Shown here one piece after another: positions 21,513 to 31,085 of a stretch of DNA of 64,000 nt (position 1 is its first letter; each line of letters begins with the position of its first letter). The DNA is taken from positions 124,001-188,000 of the forward strand of contig FMBT01000361.1 of NCBI GenBank assembly GCA_900095095.1. Reading direction: 5' to 3'. The translations under genes and the position numbers were made by a program. The stretch is from Fragilariopsis cylindrus CCMP1102. Its lineage: Eukaryota > Bacillariophyta > Bacillariophyceae > Bacillariales > Bacillariaceae. The notes under the pieces are model-generated. The model ran no database searches. It worked only from the letters and a program-made list of their open reading frames with translations, and had not been told where the DNA came from.

Positions 21513-22619
21513 TTAAGTATCTTCGTTGTCTAAAATAGGGGTCGGGATGGCGCGAAAGCCTATGTTATGGAAGAAAATGTTCTTGCCCATCGCTGTTGAC
21601 AGGCCGGCTGAGAAAACAGCGATCTGTTCGTGGATGTAGTCGAGAAAAGTGTCGCTGCTCCAGCGTCCCATTTTTCGAATCGTGTGCGTTGGGGTGTTGT
21701 GTAGGTGCATCGCCATCGCCCCTCCGGCGCGTAAGCTGTGTGAGCTTATTTGCGCTGCTTCAAACCCGTGTTTTTTCATGTCGAGGTGGAGTACCGCTGC
21801 TTTGAGCGCGGAGTTAATTTCGGTTGCGCGCATTACTTTGCCCTGGTGAGTCGGGTGTTCGAAATACGTGCTAATTATAGCAGTCGGGACTGAAGTGTGA
21901 GCAGTGATGTGCTTGACTCTTCTAATTAGTGCTTTTATTGGGCATGTATCCGTATTTGTTGTAAAATGGTGTATTGCCTGGTTTCGTTTGCCATTTTTCT
22001 GATTCGATATTCGAAGAGTTGCTGCTGTGCATCTGATTAAAAGGGCGTCGATTGGGAGGTTATGGTCGAGGATGGTGTTCTTGTCCCATAATGTGACGTC
22101 CTGGAGTCTGAAAGCTTGTGTTAGCTTTTTGGTTGAGGTCGGAGTGTACGTGTACTCTCCGACTCGGAGGAGATAGTAGAAAGCGATGATGGCTATATCT
22201 GCCACTGCCTTTTGTTTTTCGGTGCCTGTTAACGCGTAGTGGTACATGTATCTTGGGACACTGATTGGTACTGCTAATTTGAATTTGGCAGGGGGGTCGG
22301 TTCGTCGGTAGCCCTCAATAAGTTGGCCGATTTTTTTATAATATTTTCCTTGCGTGTTAACCACCGGACTTTGTTCTCCGTCCATCTCGAAACGCGCTGT
22401 GATGGCCCGAAGCGATACTTGGACTGTTTGCGCACGAACTTGTTGTTTTTGTCGTGAAACGCCTCCGGATCGCACATGTTGGGCGAAACTGACCAGCACT
22501 TCGATTTTGTCCTGTTGAGTAAGTGTACTGAGTTTTTCGTCATAGGTAGGAAAGTAAATGGCGAGGTAGTGGGTCCAAGCTTTCCAAAAACGTATTCTTT
22601 CGTTGGTAGTCGACGCCAC
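21513..22619 (-). CDS. DIRS element, tyrosine recombinase
   Basis: 368-residue ORF. Landmarks of a tyrosine recombinase are HSLRAGG (the H-x-x-R pair) and GRWSSDTFLDYIH, which holds the late W/H position and the likely nucleophilic Tyr. In DIRS elements this enzyme integrates a circular intermediate in place of a DDE integrase. It overlaps the RNase H ORF, as is common in the family. Confidence 0.88.
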   Translation of the reverse strand: MASTTNERIRFWKAWTHYLAIYFPTYDEKLSTLTQQDKIEVLVSFAQHVRSGGVSRQKQQVRAQTVQVSLRAITARFEMDGEQSPVVNTQGKYYKKIGQLIEGYRRTDPPAKFKLAVPISVPRYMYHYALTGTEKQKAVADIAIIAFYYLLRVGEYTYTPTSTKKLTQAFRLQDVTLWDKNTILDHNLPIDALLIRCTAATLRISNQKNGKRNQAIHHFTTNTDTCPIKALIRRVKHITAHTSVPTAIISTYFEHPTHQGKVMRATEINSALKAAVLHLDMKKHGFEAAQISSHSLRAGGAMAMHLHNTPTHTIRKMGRWSSDTFLDYIHEQIAVFSAGLSTAMGKNIFFHNIGFRAIPTPILDNEDT

Positions 22620-23377
22620 GACTCCAAAGTCGATTGCTTCTGTAGCAGCTCCGAAGAGACTTTTGACGTAACTTTGTTGCTGAGGAGGAACAGAGTCCAG
22701 GATTCGTCCTGTGGTGGGGGAAAATGAGCGGAAAAGTCGGTGAGGAATGTAGCATTGTCGAGACTATGTTTGCGGGATGCAACGTCTGCCATTTTGTTGT
22801 AAATGCCGGAGATGTGTTCCACTGAGAGTAATGCTGTTCTGTTGGTGTGCAGGCGTACCGCCATGGCTCGGAGGATTCGTGCTGCGACCAATGATGTGCT
22901 CGTTCTGAATTTGTACATCCACGCTACTGCCGGGAGGTTGTCGCACCAGATTGAAACGCTGACGCCCCGGAGTGTAAATGGGTCCACGCTGTGCTCGAGA
23001 ACAAGCCAGTGCATGAGTATTCCGGTTAGTTCTAAATCTGATATCGTGAGTTGCCCGCTTTTGTTGGATGACGAGCAAAACTGGTCTCGTATTTCTGCGG
23101 CCACTCGAAGAACCATACGATCGGGACGACGGTCGTTGTGCCGCTGAACCAGACTCCACCGACTCCCCATTTGGATGCATCTACGAAGCCTTGATAAGAT
23201 GGTGGATGTTCGATGAGTTCGGAGACATGTGTTGGTCGTCGTCCGACTAGACGGATGAGTGCTGACCAATCCCGGAGGATGTTTGCGAAGTCGTTTGTTA
23301 CTTCGATTTTTCGACCCTGGTTTTTGGCAGCTGCGGCCATGTAACAATTTAGTTGTCCCAGGATTGGTTTGCCACAT
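22274..23377 (-). CDS. DIRS element, RNase H part
   Basis: Contains the RNase H-like landmarks DLELTGILMHWLV, SIWCDNLPAVAWM and IYNKMADVASRKHS, in the order found downstream of DIRS reverse transcriptases. It overlaps both the RT ORF and the recombinase ORF. Confidence 0.75.
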   Translation of the reverse strand: MWQTNPGTTKLLHGRSCQKPGSKNRSNKRLRKHPPGLVSTHPSSRTTTNTCLRTHRTSTILSRLRRCIQMGSRWSLVQRHNDRRPDRMVLRVAAEIRDQFCSSSNKSGQLTISDLELTGILMHWLVLEHSVDPFTLRGVSVSIWCDNLPAVAWMYKFRTSTSLVAARILRAMAVRLHTNRTALLSVEHISGIYNKMADVASRKHSLDNATFLTDFSAHFPPPQDESWTLFLLSNKVTSKVSSELLQKQSTLESWRRLPTKEYVFGKLGPTTSPFTFLPMTKNSVHLLNRTKSKCWSVSPNMCDPEAFHDKNNKFVRKQSKYRFGPSQRVSRWTENKVRWLTRKENIIKKSANLLRATDEPTPLPNSN

Positions 23378-24741
23378 GGTATGGCAATGGTCGCGAATTG
23401 TAGTCGTCCATGAAGTTTTTGGAAACGTTTTACTTCAATCTTGTCTTTGCGGCGTATCGCCTTGAGTTCGGTAAGGAGTTCTTCGCATTTACGTTGTGGC
23501 AGTTCGATGGTGCGTGAGATTCCATCGAAGAGCCAACCTAGGATTTCTTTCCTGGTGTCCCAGATTCCGTCCTCGAAAAGCTTCTTTTCCGAGACCGGAT
23601 GTGCCATCTTGCTTCCGGACAATTCCGGAGGCGGAAATACCTTGGTGATGCCGTCGAGGATGCGACGTGAAAACTGGAGTAGATCGGCTTCGTTGGTGCT
23701 CTGGATTACGCCGATGAAATCGTCGATGTAGACCTCGATGAGTTGAAGGAACGTCCGTTTATCAGTTTCCGAGTCGATTGGAGTGTGAAGTTTGTTGATC
23801 TTGGTCCAATCGATGTCCATCATGATGTTTTCCATTGGTTGCTCGTCGATGATGACGTCATGTCGCATCTTGTCGTTGATGATGTCGCGTGCCGTTTCGG
23901 TTGCGGCGCAGAAGAAAGGCGGGCTTTCGCTCCAGCCCATCTGGAGGGCGTCCGGGATAACGAGTTGTACCGGGTCGTCCGGGCCTGCTCCTGGTAGGAC
24001 GTATGCAAAATTCCATGCATCTTTTTCGCTGACTGCCATTCGCCAGTAGCCATCCTTTAAATCTACTTTTGAGAACATAAAAGGTGTCGTTTTGTCTTTC
24101 GACAGAGCCATTGCCCATATGATTCTGGGGATAACGTTCCCTAGTTCGTACATTGATTCTTGTTTTGCCAATGATTTGTCGGAAGCACTGTTTACTGAGT
24201 CCAGCTTCTTTCCGTTGACGAGGAGCTGGAAGGATAAGTCTAGGATCATCCGATAGACGCGAGACTTGTGCGGTACTGCAGCTAGTGGTGAAATTTTTAG
24301 ATTTGGGGGGAAATCATGTTTGATGTCCTCCCAATTGACGAGGCGACAGGAGCCCTCCGTGACGCGTTCGAGGGCTTCCTTTTTGCATGCGGCTGCTGCT
24401 TCGGGTACGTTTGCACTGGAGTGTGCTCCACTCGCGATTGCTAATTCTAGGCGCTCCAGAGTCCAATCATCGCCGCAGTCGACTGGGCAGCCTTCGAGTG
24501 CGTATTCTAGCAGATCCGGACCTGCTGGGTGATTTAAAACTTCATGACGAGGAAACATTAAACCTTTGAATTGTGGTAACTTACTTTGGGTTGGAGTAAA
24601 CGCATTGTCGTCGGACTGGTTGTCGTCGGGGCGGTGGAGGGATCGGTCGACAATACGGTGTCCTGTACGGAGTGTCTGGACGGCATGGCGAACGAGGTGG
24701 TGGTGGTATACTCGGTAGTGTGAACCGCGGGTGTGGCACAC
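23032..24741 (-). CDS. DIRS element, reverse transcriptase
   Basis: Contains RT blocks in order: YRMILDLSF, FSKVDLKDGYWRM, the catalytic YIDD, and a later KEILGWLFDGI thumb-like block. It ends in the start of the RNase H fold (GFVDASKWGVGGVWF). The YIDD box and its context match DIRS-order RTs. Confidence 0.9.
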   Translation of the reverse strand: MCHTRGSHYRVYHHHLVRHAVQTLRTGHRIVDRSLHRPDDNQSDDNAFTPTQSKLPQFKGLMFPRHEVLNHPAGPDLLEYALEGCPVDCGDDWTLERLELAIASGAHSSANVPEAAAACKKEALERVTEGSCRLVNWEDIKHDFPPNLKISPLAAVPHKSRVYRMILDLSFQLLVNGKKLDSVNSASDKSLAKQESMYELGNVIPRIIWAMALSKDKTTPFMFSKVDLKDGYWRMAVSEKDAWNFAYVLPGAGPDDPVQLVIPDALQMGWSESPPFFCAATETARDIINDKMRHDVIIDEQPMENIMMDIDWTKINKLHTPIDSETDKRTFLQLIEVYIDDFIGVIQSTNEADLLQFSRRILDGITKVFPPPELSGSKMAHPVSEKKLFEDGIWDTRKEILGWLFDGISRTIELPQRKCEELLTELKAIRRKDKIEVKRFQKLHGRLQFATIAIPCGKPILGQLNCYMAAAAKNQGRKIEVTNDFANILRDWSALIRLVGRRPTHVSELIEHPPSYQGFVDASKWGVGGVWFSGTTTVVPIVWFFEWPQKYETSFARHPTKAGNSRYQI

Positions 24742-26125
24742 TCGGGAGTGTGAACCTAGGCGGTACGCTGAAGTCGAAGAAACATTATAGCAGGTGATGG
24801 TAATGAGAAAATTATATATGAAAAGTTAACATAGATTGTTTTATAGTTATTACTTAATTACTGTATACTCGCTACTGGCGGTTATTTGGTTGTTGCTTAC
24901 ATGGTGGTGGCCTTTTTTAACATCTCGATGGCCTTGTCCGGTTTATAAGCGCTGAAATCGACTGGTGGGTGTTCTTGCATTTTCCGTTGCAGTAGCAAAA
25001 GAGCCCATAGTTGAGACAATTACTCGATTTGAGGCCTAGGGCCTCGCACATTTCTTTCGTCGATCCGAACTCGTTGGCAGTCCGGATGTCCGAGAGGCGG
25101 GGGAAGTTGCCGTCATGTGTTGCGCGGTGGTCCGCGATTAGTTTTCTGATGGCGTCGCATCCCGGACCCTTGCGTGTTGTAGGTTTGTCTTCTTTGGTGA
25201 TTTGTCAGCATTTCGCTTCCGGTCTGTATTCCGGTCTGTAGGTGTTGGAGGGCTGGGTCGCGGCGTTGCCGGAGTCTTCGCTGGAAGGAAAATTGGACCG
25301 TAGCTGTGCGACAAGGACAAGTTGTTGTTTTCGATACCCAGGATGAGAAAATCGATGTTGAACTTCGGGGAAACGCTTGGCGGCTACGTCTTCTGCTGTG
25401 CAAAAGACGCCGAAATACCGCTCAAGATGGCGGCACAGTTGGTAAATAATTTCGTTGCTGATTAGAGCCCGGAAGGTGGCTATGGCGGATAGACGACTGT
25501 AGTTGTCGAACAGGGCATCGAGCAGGCGCTGGAGTTGAATTGACGGTGGCGCTCTGTCGCCAATTACCTGTATTAAACCTAGTTGAGTTAATTGCAGGTT
25601 GGTGATTAGGGCATCGATGGTGTCCGGAATCTGTGGCGTTCCTGGGATGCTGCGCTCTATGTCGGCTGACGTTGGTACGCATTGTGCGTTGAGAGCGCGA
25701 ACACTTTCGAGTCTCTCTCTCTCGGCCGTCGACCTGGTGACGTAAGTGAGAGGGCCAAGCCCCCCATGGGGTTTGGTGCCTTCGAAGTTCGTTGGGGCTA
25801 GACGCCAATCCGTGATGGATTTCCGAAATTCGGCCGTGATGATTTGGCGGAAACGGGGGGTTCTTCTTGATCATTGTTGAATGAAGTAGGTGTCAATGAC
25901 GGAGTCCTTTTCGCCTTTGTCAGGAGCCTTGTTGTATTTCAACCCAACCGCTGTTGTTGCACCGGTGCAAAAAATGGAGCTCGTGTGGTTGTAGATGTGC
26001 CCATCCACATAAATTCCACGATCTGGTGCCCATACTGTCCTTTGCCTTTTTTGGTTGGTCCGGCTTGGTCGAGTTTGGGTGACTCTTGGATTCCGCTGCA
26101 AGAAACTTGAGCACTTGAAATCGGT
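24742..26125 (-). other. DIRS element, coding-like segment between gag-like and RT parts
   Basis: Coding-like sequence in several overlapping frames, which I do not assign to a named protein. A short ORF near the 5' end of the element (28354-28599) encodes a peptide similar to part of this segment, so an internal duplication is possible. Confidence 0.4.
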
Positions 26126-27478
26126 TCATGTCCTCGGAGGTGAGGGGAAGGCTGGGCCTCTGTTGAGCATTGCATGTAGGTGATCCCCAATACTTTGGTG
26201 AGGTGATGCACCCGTGTGACCCCCAAAACTGAAAGCCCCATTGCTTGCCGATGCTCCAAAGGTGAAAGCCGGTGCACCATGATACCCTGGGTGACCCGGA
26301 GTGGGTTCACCAAATGGGTTGGTGGCGCCCGGTGTGCCGTACGGATTGTGGGACCTGGCTGCCGGTTGTTGGAACGTTGACGATGAGTCGTTGCTAAAAC
26401 CGTTGCCTTCGAACGGGTTGGCCGCGATGTCAAATGGTAGTCCGGTCCTTTCGGGTCTTTCGGATGAAACTGGGTGCCCGGTTCCATATGGCAGTCCGTC
26501 GCCTTCGAAGGAGACGTTGCCTGTTGCTGTCCTGGTACTTTGATGTTGTCTGGCCAATGCTGCTGCGATGCGTTGCTGTTGCGCTAGTTGCTCCTCGAGT
26601 TGGACATTTCGTTGTAGTACCGCATTGAGATTAGCCTCGTTGGTTGCAGTTTCTCCTGGAGCATTTCCTGTGCGCTGACGATTATTGCGCAGAAGTGTTT
26701 CATCGTCGACGTCAATGACGTCTTCCGGTGCTGGGGTCGGGCGGAACTCCTTGCTGAGGCAGTTCAGGACTCCATTGGCGATGGCGGTGCCAAGTGTATT
26801 GTCGTCTTCGCTGAAACCCGTCTGTAGGTCCTTGTAAATATCCACCGAATGTGCAAGTGTGAACCAACGTGGTTGGTCCGGTTCCAGTTGCATTTGACTG
26901 GTGCTGTCGGCGTTGTTGGGGAGGGTAGTATCCCTGACCATTGCCGCTGCACGAAGCCAGCTATAAACGAATTTGTCATGTTTGTCGGTTCTGCTTTTGA
27001 ACATTGTTATTAAGTCGCGGACGCTTTTGTGAGAATTGTCGGCATTGAAGAAATCCGTGATGGTTTCAGCCCGGATTGGGATTAGTTTCATCATGGGTCG
27101 TTGCTTGATCAGAGCGCTCGTGACATAGTCCAGGCCCTGATTCGCAGTTGAGTCGGCATCTTTCGCAATCCAGACGTCCGATGCCACTAGGTCGTTGGCA
27201 TCGAATATCACTGCCTGTGGGCATGATGTGATTGTGATACCAAAACGTTGTGTTTGGTAAGCTCGTACCCATAAAATGGGGGTGACCTTCTTCGGTTGAG
27301 TGTTTAACACTGCAACTCCCAAGGTTCCGATTCCGCAGAACAACGCTTGGTCCGGTAGGTGAGTGGTCCTGTTGAAAGTGAGTGGGTGGGTGATGAGTTG
27401 GCTTCTGGAGTTCGACTCTTTGGCCCGGGTTGCCTCACCGAGGATTGCTGTTTGAAATCCTCCCTCTGTGAACGCCAT
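26126..27478 (-). CDS. DIRS element, gag-like ORF
   Basis: First long ORF in element orientation, 450 residues. The N-terminal 220 residues look globular. They are followed by a Gln-rich coiled-coil (NAVLQRNVQLEEQLAQQQR) and a Gly/Pro/Phe-rich tail. Position and layout suggest a gag-like protein; no specific sequence match was recognised. Confidence 0.55.
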   Translation of the reverse strand: MAFTEGGFQTAILGEATRAKESNSRSQLITHPLTFNRTTHLPDQALFCGIGTLGVAVLNTQPKKVTPILWVRAYQTQRFGITITSCPQAVIFDANDLVASDVWIAKDADSTANQGLDYVTSALIKQRPMMKLIPIRAETITDFFNADNSHKSVRDLITMFKSRTDKHDKFVYSWLRAAAMVRDTTLPNNADSTSQMQLEPDQPRWFTLAHSVDIYKDLQTGFSEDDNTLGTAIANGVLNCLSKEFRPTPAPEDVIDVDDETLLRNNRQRTGNAPGETATNEANLNAVLQRNVQLEEQLAQQQRIAAALARQHQSTRTATGNVSFEGDGLPYGTGHPVSSERPERTGLPFDIAANPFEGNGFSNDSSSTFQQPAARSHNPYGTPGATNPFGEPTPGHPGYHGAPAFTFGASASNGAFSFGGHTGASPHQSIGDHLHAMLNRGPAFPSPPRT

Positions 27479-28597
27479 CGTGTTGGTGTTTAAATCCTGG
27501 CTGCGAGCGGTTTTGAGTTGCTCGAAGTTGAGATTGTGAGAGTGTTGTGTGCCGAAACAATGTGTTCCGGAATAGTGCCAAATGTGGAAATTTATGTTTT
27601 TTGGGCGTTTGACGTCCGGAACTGACGTTTGGTCAGTGATGTGGTGAGCCTGAATGGCATGCGATTGGCATGGAGTCGCCGTTATTGTTCAGAATCTATG
27701 TTGACAAAGGGTGGAAGTCGTCCTAAACGATGTTGTTTAGTTAGGGTGAGCCCCATTACGTTGGTGAATAATTACGTGAAATATTGTTGAATGTTATTTT
27801 GTTTTTGTCCCAACGAGGGATAAGGCAAATAGGAAGTGTGAATAAATTACTTATGTACCTATGTATTGTGTTCTGGGCTTATGTGTGCCTGAAATCGAAA
27901 AATTCAATTCCGGAGTTGAAAATTTGACAGCTAGGAGTGACGCATGCGAGGGTGCGTGCAGGGGTGCTAACTAGTTTCGTTGAACGGTTGAGTCCTGACA
28001 AAATTTGAATGTATTATGTGATTTAACGTTATATTATATTCTTATATTTGGACTTGTCTATTATTTAAGATGTTTTTCGTTTTTAATGTGTGGGCACGTG
28101 GCATGGTATGCGTGTCGTGCTCCTGACTTTGACCGTTGTACGTTGAGGTCCGGAATCCCTTTTGGATCTAAAACCTGTGGTGTTGCATGCAGTCTGTCTG
28201 TGTGGGTGTATTCGTCTGTCGTGCGACATTGCGTGCGCGGCGAACATTTGGTTGGAAATGGTAAAGATTTAGTTTTGACTTGTGAAATGTAGTTGTCTCT
28301 TTACGAGGCGTTTCGTCGTAACCGGGTGTTTCGTCTAGTTGACGCCATTCCTATTACTCCGGAGTTGGGTAATTGTGTTTTTCATACATGGCCGCAAGCA
28401 GGCGCTTGATTTCGGTGGCCTGTGGCGATTCGTTGCCAAAATTCTGTATCAACACGGCTTGTATTCGTTGCATGTTTGTGATGAGGGCAACGATGTCGTC
28501 CGGAGTGTTTCCGTGGATGCTGCGCTCCATGTCTTTGTTGTTTTCCATGTGGTGGTCTCTGTTGTTGTCTTGTCTCCATTGAGCGGACGGGTAGTCC

Positions 28598-28776
28598 AAG
28601 AAGAAGCGCTTTCAGCGGTCACGTCAGCTCCGGAGCTGCCTCACAACAAAACACGATGTTTCCAAAAGAATGAGTCCAGAATAGATTTCTCTTCTGGACT
28701 TTGATTTTTCTACTAGCGCGCGCGTTGTATAAAAATAAATCGCTTGATTCCTTTTTACAGCTTTAACACTCCTTGA
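28598..28776 (-). repeat. DIRS element, repeat A1 (5' end of the element)
   Basis: 179-bp repeat, identical by eye to 18738-18916. It ends 112 bp before the start codon of the plastid pseudouridine synthase gene. Confidence 0.92.
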
Positions 28777-28888
28777 TTAAAAACTATTATTATTTATCGC
28801 CACATTAAACGCCAGCATCAATAACATCGCATCGCATAACAGTAGGACCTCAAACCACAAATCACATACACCTACGCTACAAGTATCA

Positions 28889-30058
28889 ATGATTCCCATC
28901 GTATCTGGTGCACTATTACTATTGGCAGCTTATTCCATCTTGGCATCAGTTACGTTCGAAAACTGGGTCTCAGCGTTTTCCACAATTCCAACTGCCAGTT
29001 GTTGCCAGAGAAGAAGTAGTATGTCGTCAATAATGATGCATAGATTGAACTCGTCATACTTGCATCGTCGAAATATAGGAAAGGGTCTGGAAAAAACGTG
29101 GCGTATTTCGCAGCTTCATCTATCAACAAATAATAATAGCGTCAACGATAGAAGTTTTCCAGCTCCAGAGAAGAAGAAAATGAAGAAGTCCAAAAAGAAT
29201 GAAAATAATAAATCCCTTTTTCGTGCCGACCGTGTTTTGTCGAATCGGGGGTTCGGCACTAGGTCAGAATGTTTTGAATTGTTAAAGAAAAAGCGTGTCT
29301 TCCAAGAAATAAATTCAGAAATGATATGTATATTAGGTCCGTCAGCTAAGATTCCGATGAATGTATCACTTTTCGTGGATGGAAAAATCGAAGTGCCCAA
29401 GCCTCCGCCAATCCTTCGAATATATAACAAACCAAAATGGGTTCTATCAGTTATGAACGACTCCAAAGGTCGAAAGAATCTTGGTGAACTCGATGAAAAA
29501 TTGTTTTCTAATATGCATCCCGTTGGAAGACTAGACTATGATTCCGAAGGGTTGCTTCTGTGGTCATCGGATGGGAAATTGACACATAAACTTCTACATC
29601 CAAACAACAAAGTTGAAAAGGAGTACGTGGCAATAGTTGTTGGAAACGTCGAGGAAGATAATCTTCGAGAAATATTATCGCAAGGAGTCAAAACTAGTAT
29701 GGGAAGCTTCCCTGCAAATTTGATATGTACCAAATCTATCCCGAAAGATGAGGTGAAAATATTTATAGATAATATAATAAATAATCTTCCGCCAGAGTAC
29801 GACATGGAGCAATTAGAAGAGAAAGGGCATCTTTTTTTTAAAGATGCTGATGAACTCAGCGAGGTTCGTCTCGTAGTGGAAGAAGGTAAACACAGAATGG
29901 TACGCCGTATCTTGGCAAACTCTGGCTATCCTGTGATCGGGTTAAAACGAGAAAGACTGGGAATTATTACCCTAAGTGACCTACATCCTGGATGTGCAAG
30001 AGATTTAACACCAGAGGAAGAGAAATGGGCAAGAAGTTTGCTGAAAAGAAAGACATAG
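28889..30058 (+). CDS. Plastid-targeted rRNA pseudouridine synthase, RsuA/RluB/RluE/RluF family
   Basis: 389 residues, no intron, ATG at 28889. The N-terminus is a signal peptide (GALLLLAAYSILAS) followed by NWVSAFST, a diatom plastid-entry motif. An S4-type RNA-binding segment follows (about residues 110-160, RVLSNRGFGTRSECFELLKK). The catalytic domain has HPVGRLDYDSEGLLLWSSDG, with the Asp that attacks the target uridine, and KLLHPNNKVEKEY. Late motifs are EVRLVVEEGKHRMVRRIL and GLKRERLGIITL. RsuA-type enzymes convert one uridine of small- or large-subunit rRNA to pseudouridine, so plastid ribosome maturation is the likely job. An acidic insertion (about 290-320) extends the family core. 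A DIRS element ends 112 bp upstream, so its promoter may be altered. Confidence 0.9.
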   Translation: MIPIVSGALLLLAAYSILASVTFENWVSAFSTIPTASCCQRRSSMSSIMMHRLNSSYLHRRNIGKGLEKTWRISQLHLSTNNNSVNDRSFPAPEKKKMKKSKKNENNKSLFRADRVLSNRGFGTRSECFELLKKKRVFQEINSEMICILGPSAKIPMNVSLFVDGKIEVPKPPPILRIYNKPKWVLSVMNDSKGRKNLGELDEKLFSNMHPVGRLDYDSEGLLLWSSDGKLTHKLLHPNNKVEKEYVAIVVGNVEEDNLREILSQGVKTSMGSFPANLICTKSIPKDEVKIFIDNIINNLPPEYDMEQLEEKGHLFFKDADELSEVRLVVEEGKHRMVRRILANSGYPVIGLKRERLGIITLSDLHPGCARDLTPEEEKWARSLLKRKT

Positions 30059-31085
30059 CTACTGTATCCAATGAGACAAAAAATTGTGAATCGAATCAGC
30101 AAGAAAACAATCAAAAGATACCTGGTGCGTGCGCTGACAATTCAATTATGGATTATTTATATTTTCATTAAATGGGAATGAACTTGGCTCAGAGTGCTGT
30201 CGAACTGCGCATTGTACTTATCAATTGACTAACTTTTCAAAAAACAGATCTTTTAGTTTATTTATTCTTTCAATTCTTCATATAAAAAACACCTACCTTC
30301 ATTTTCGATCTAACTTACCTAGACAAAGCTGTGTGTGTGTGTGTTTGTGTGTTTCAAAGTCGTTAAGCTGTCTGTAGTATAGTACTCAAACTAGCAGTAA
30401 TGGGTGATGTTGATCATCGACTTTTCTAGGCACTTCGAAAAACCAGGATACAGTAATGTTTCAAAATTATATAATAGATATATTAAAATCAATAGAATTA
30501 GACATTTATTTAATAAAAAACCAACTCACGAACACCACGCACTGCCAGACAACCAGGAAAAATATGATACACGACTCACTTGAAATTTTTCAAGAACAAT
30601 TTTAAACCCTCTCCGGCCACTCTAACCTCTTACTAGGTGAAATAATGAAATTCGTTAATATTTTATGTTACTGTATTTAAAATGACATCATTTGACTTTC
30701 AAGTTGTTGAATGAAGGAACACATGAAAGAAAAAAGGTTACATACGCCAAACGCCATAGATCCCGTTAGTATTAATTGTTAACATAAAATACAATAATGA
30801 AATGCACGGTCCTTGACACAAGAAGACGAATGTAAGGTTTTTCTTCGTCTCAGGGGATCCAAGCTCCTAGTCCAGATAAAAATTGGAACACGTCTCCTTT
30901 AAGGAGTAATATACTGGCGTAATAGTTCTTGATAACAAACACAATCATTGCATCACTGCACATCCAATCAATTGATTCTGATAGATAGCTAATTCACATT
31001 AATATCTGGTGTCTGGCGAGAAGCCCCTTCCTCCCAATAATAGCTTCCGACCAAGAAGAGACAGTAGCATTATTATACTGCTACC
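30059..31085. other. Intergenic region
   Basis: About 1 kb between two plus-strand genes. It has a short GT run near 30332-30350 and is otherwise AT-rich. No supported gene or element. Confidence 0.5.

Larger units (their letters stand above)
18449..28776 (-). mobile_element. DIRS-order (Ngaro/PAT-like) tyrosine-recombinase retrotransposon with split direct repeats
   Basis: Read on the minus strand the layout is A1 (28776-28598), internal coding region, B1 (19184-18917), A2 (18916-18738), a 21-bp spacer, and B2 (18716-18449). This is the split-direct-repeat arrangement known from Ngaro and PAT-like DIRS elements. The two A copies (179 bp) and the two B copies (268 bp) look identical by eye, so the insertion is young. 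Coding parts in order are a gag-like ORF, a reverse transcriptase ORF, an RNase H ORF, a tyrosine recombinase ORF, and an extra ORF of unknown role. Overlapping ORFs are usual in this family. It looks largely whole, with perhaps one or two breaks in the segment between the gag-like and RT parts. It is richer in GC than its flanks and sits between two divergent host genes. Confidence 0.9.
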
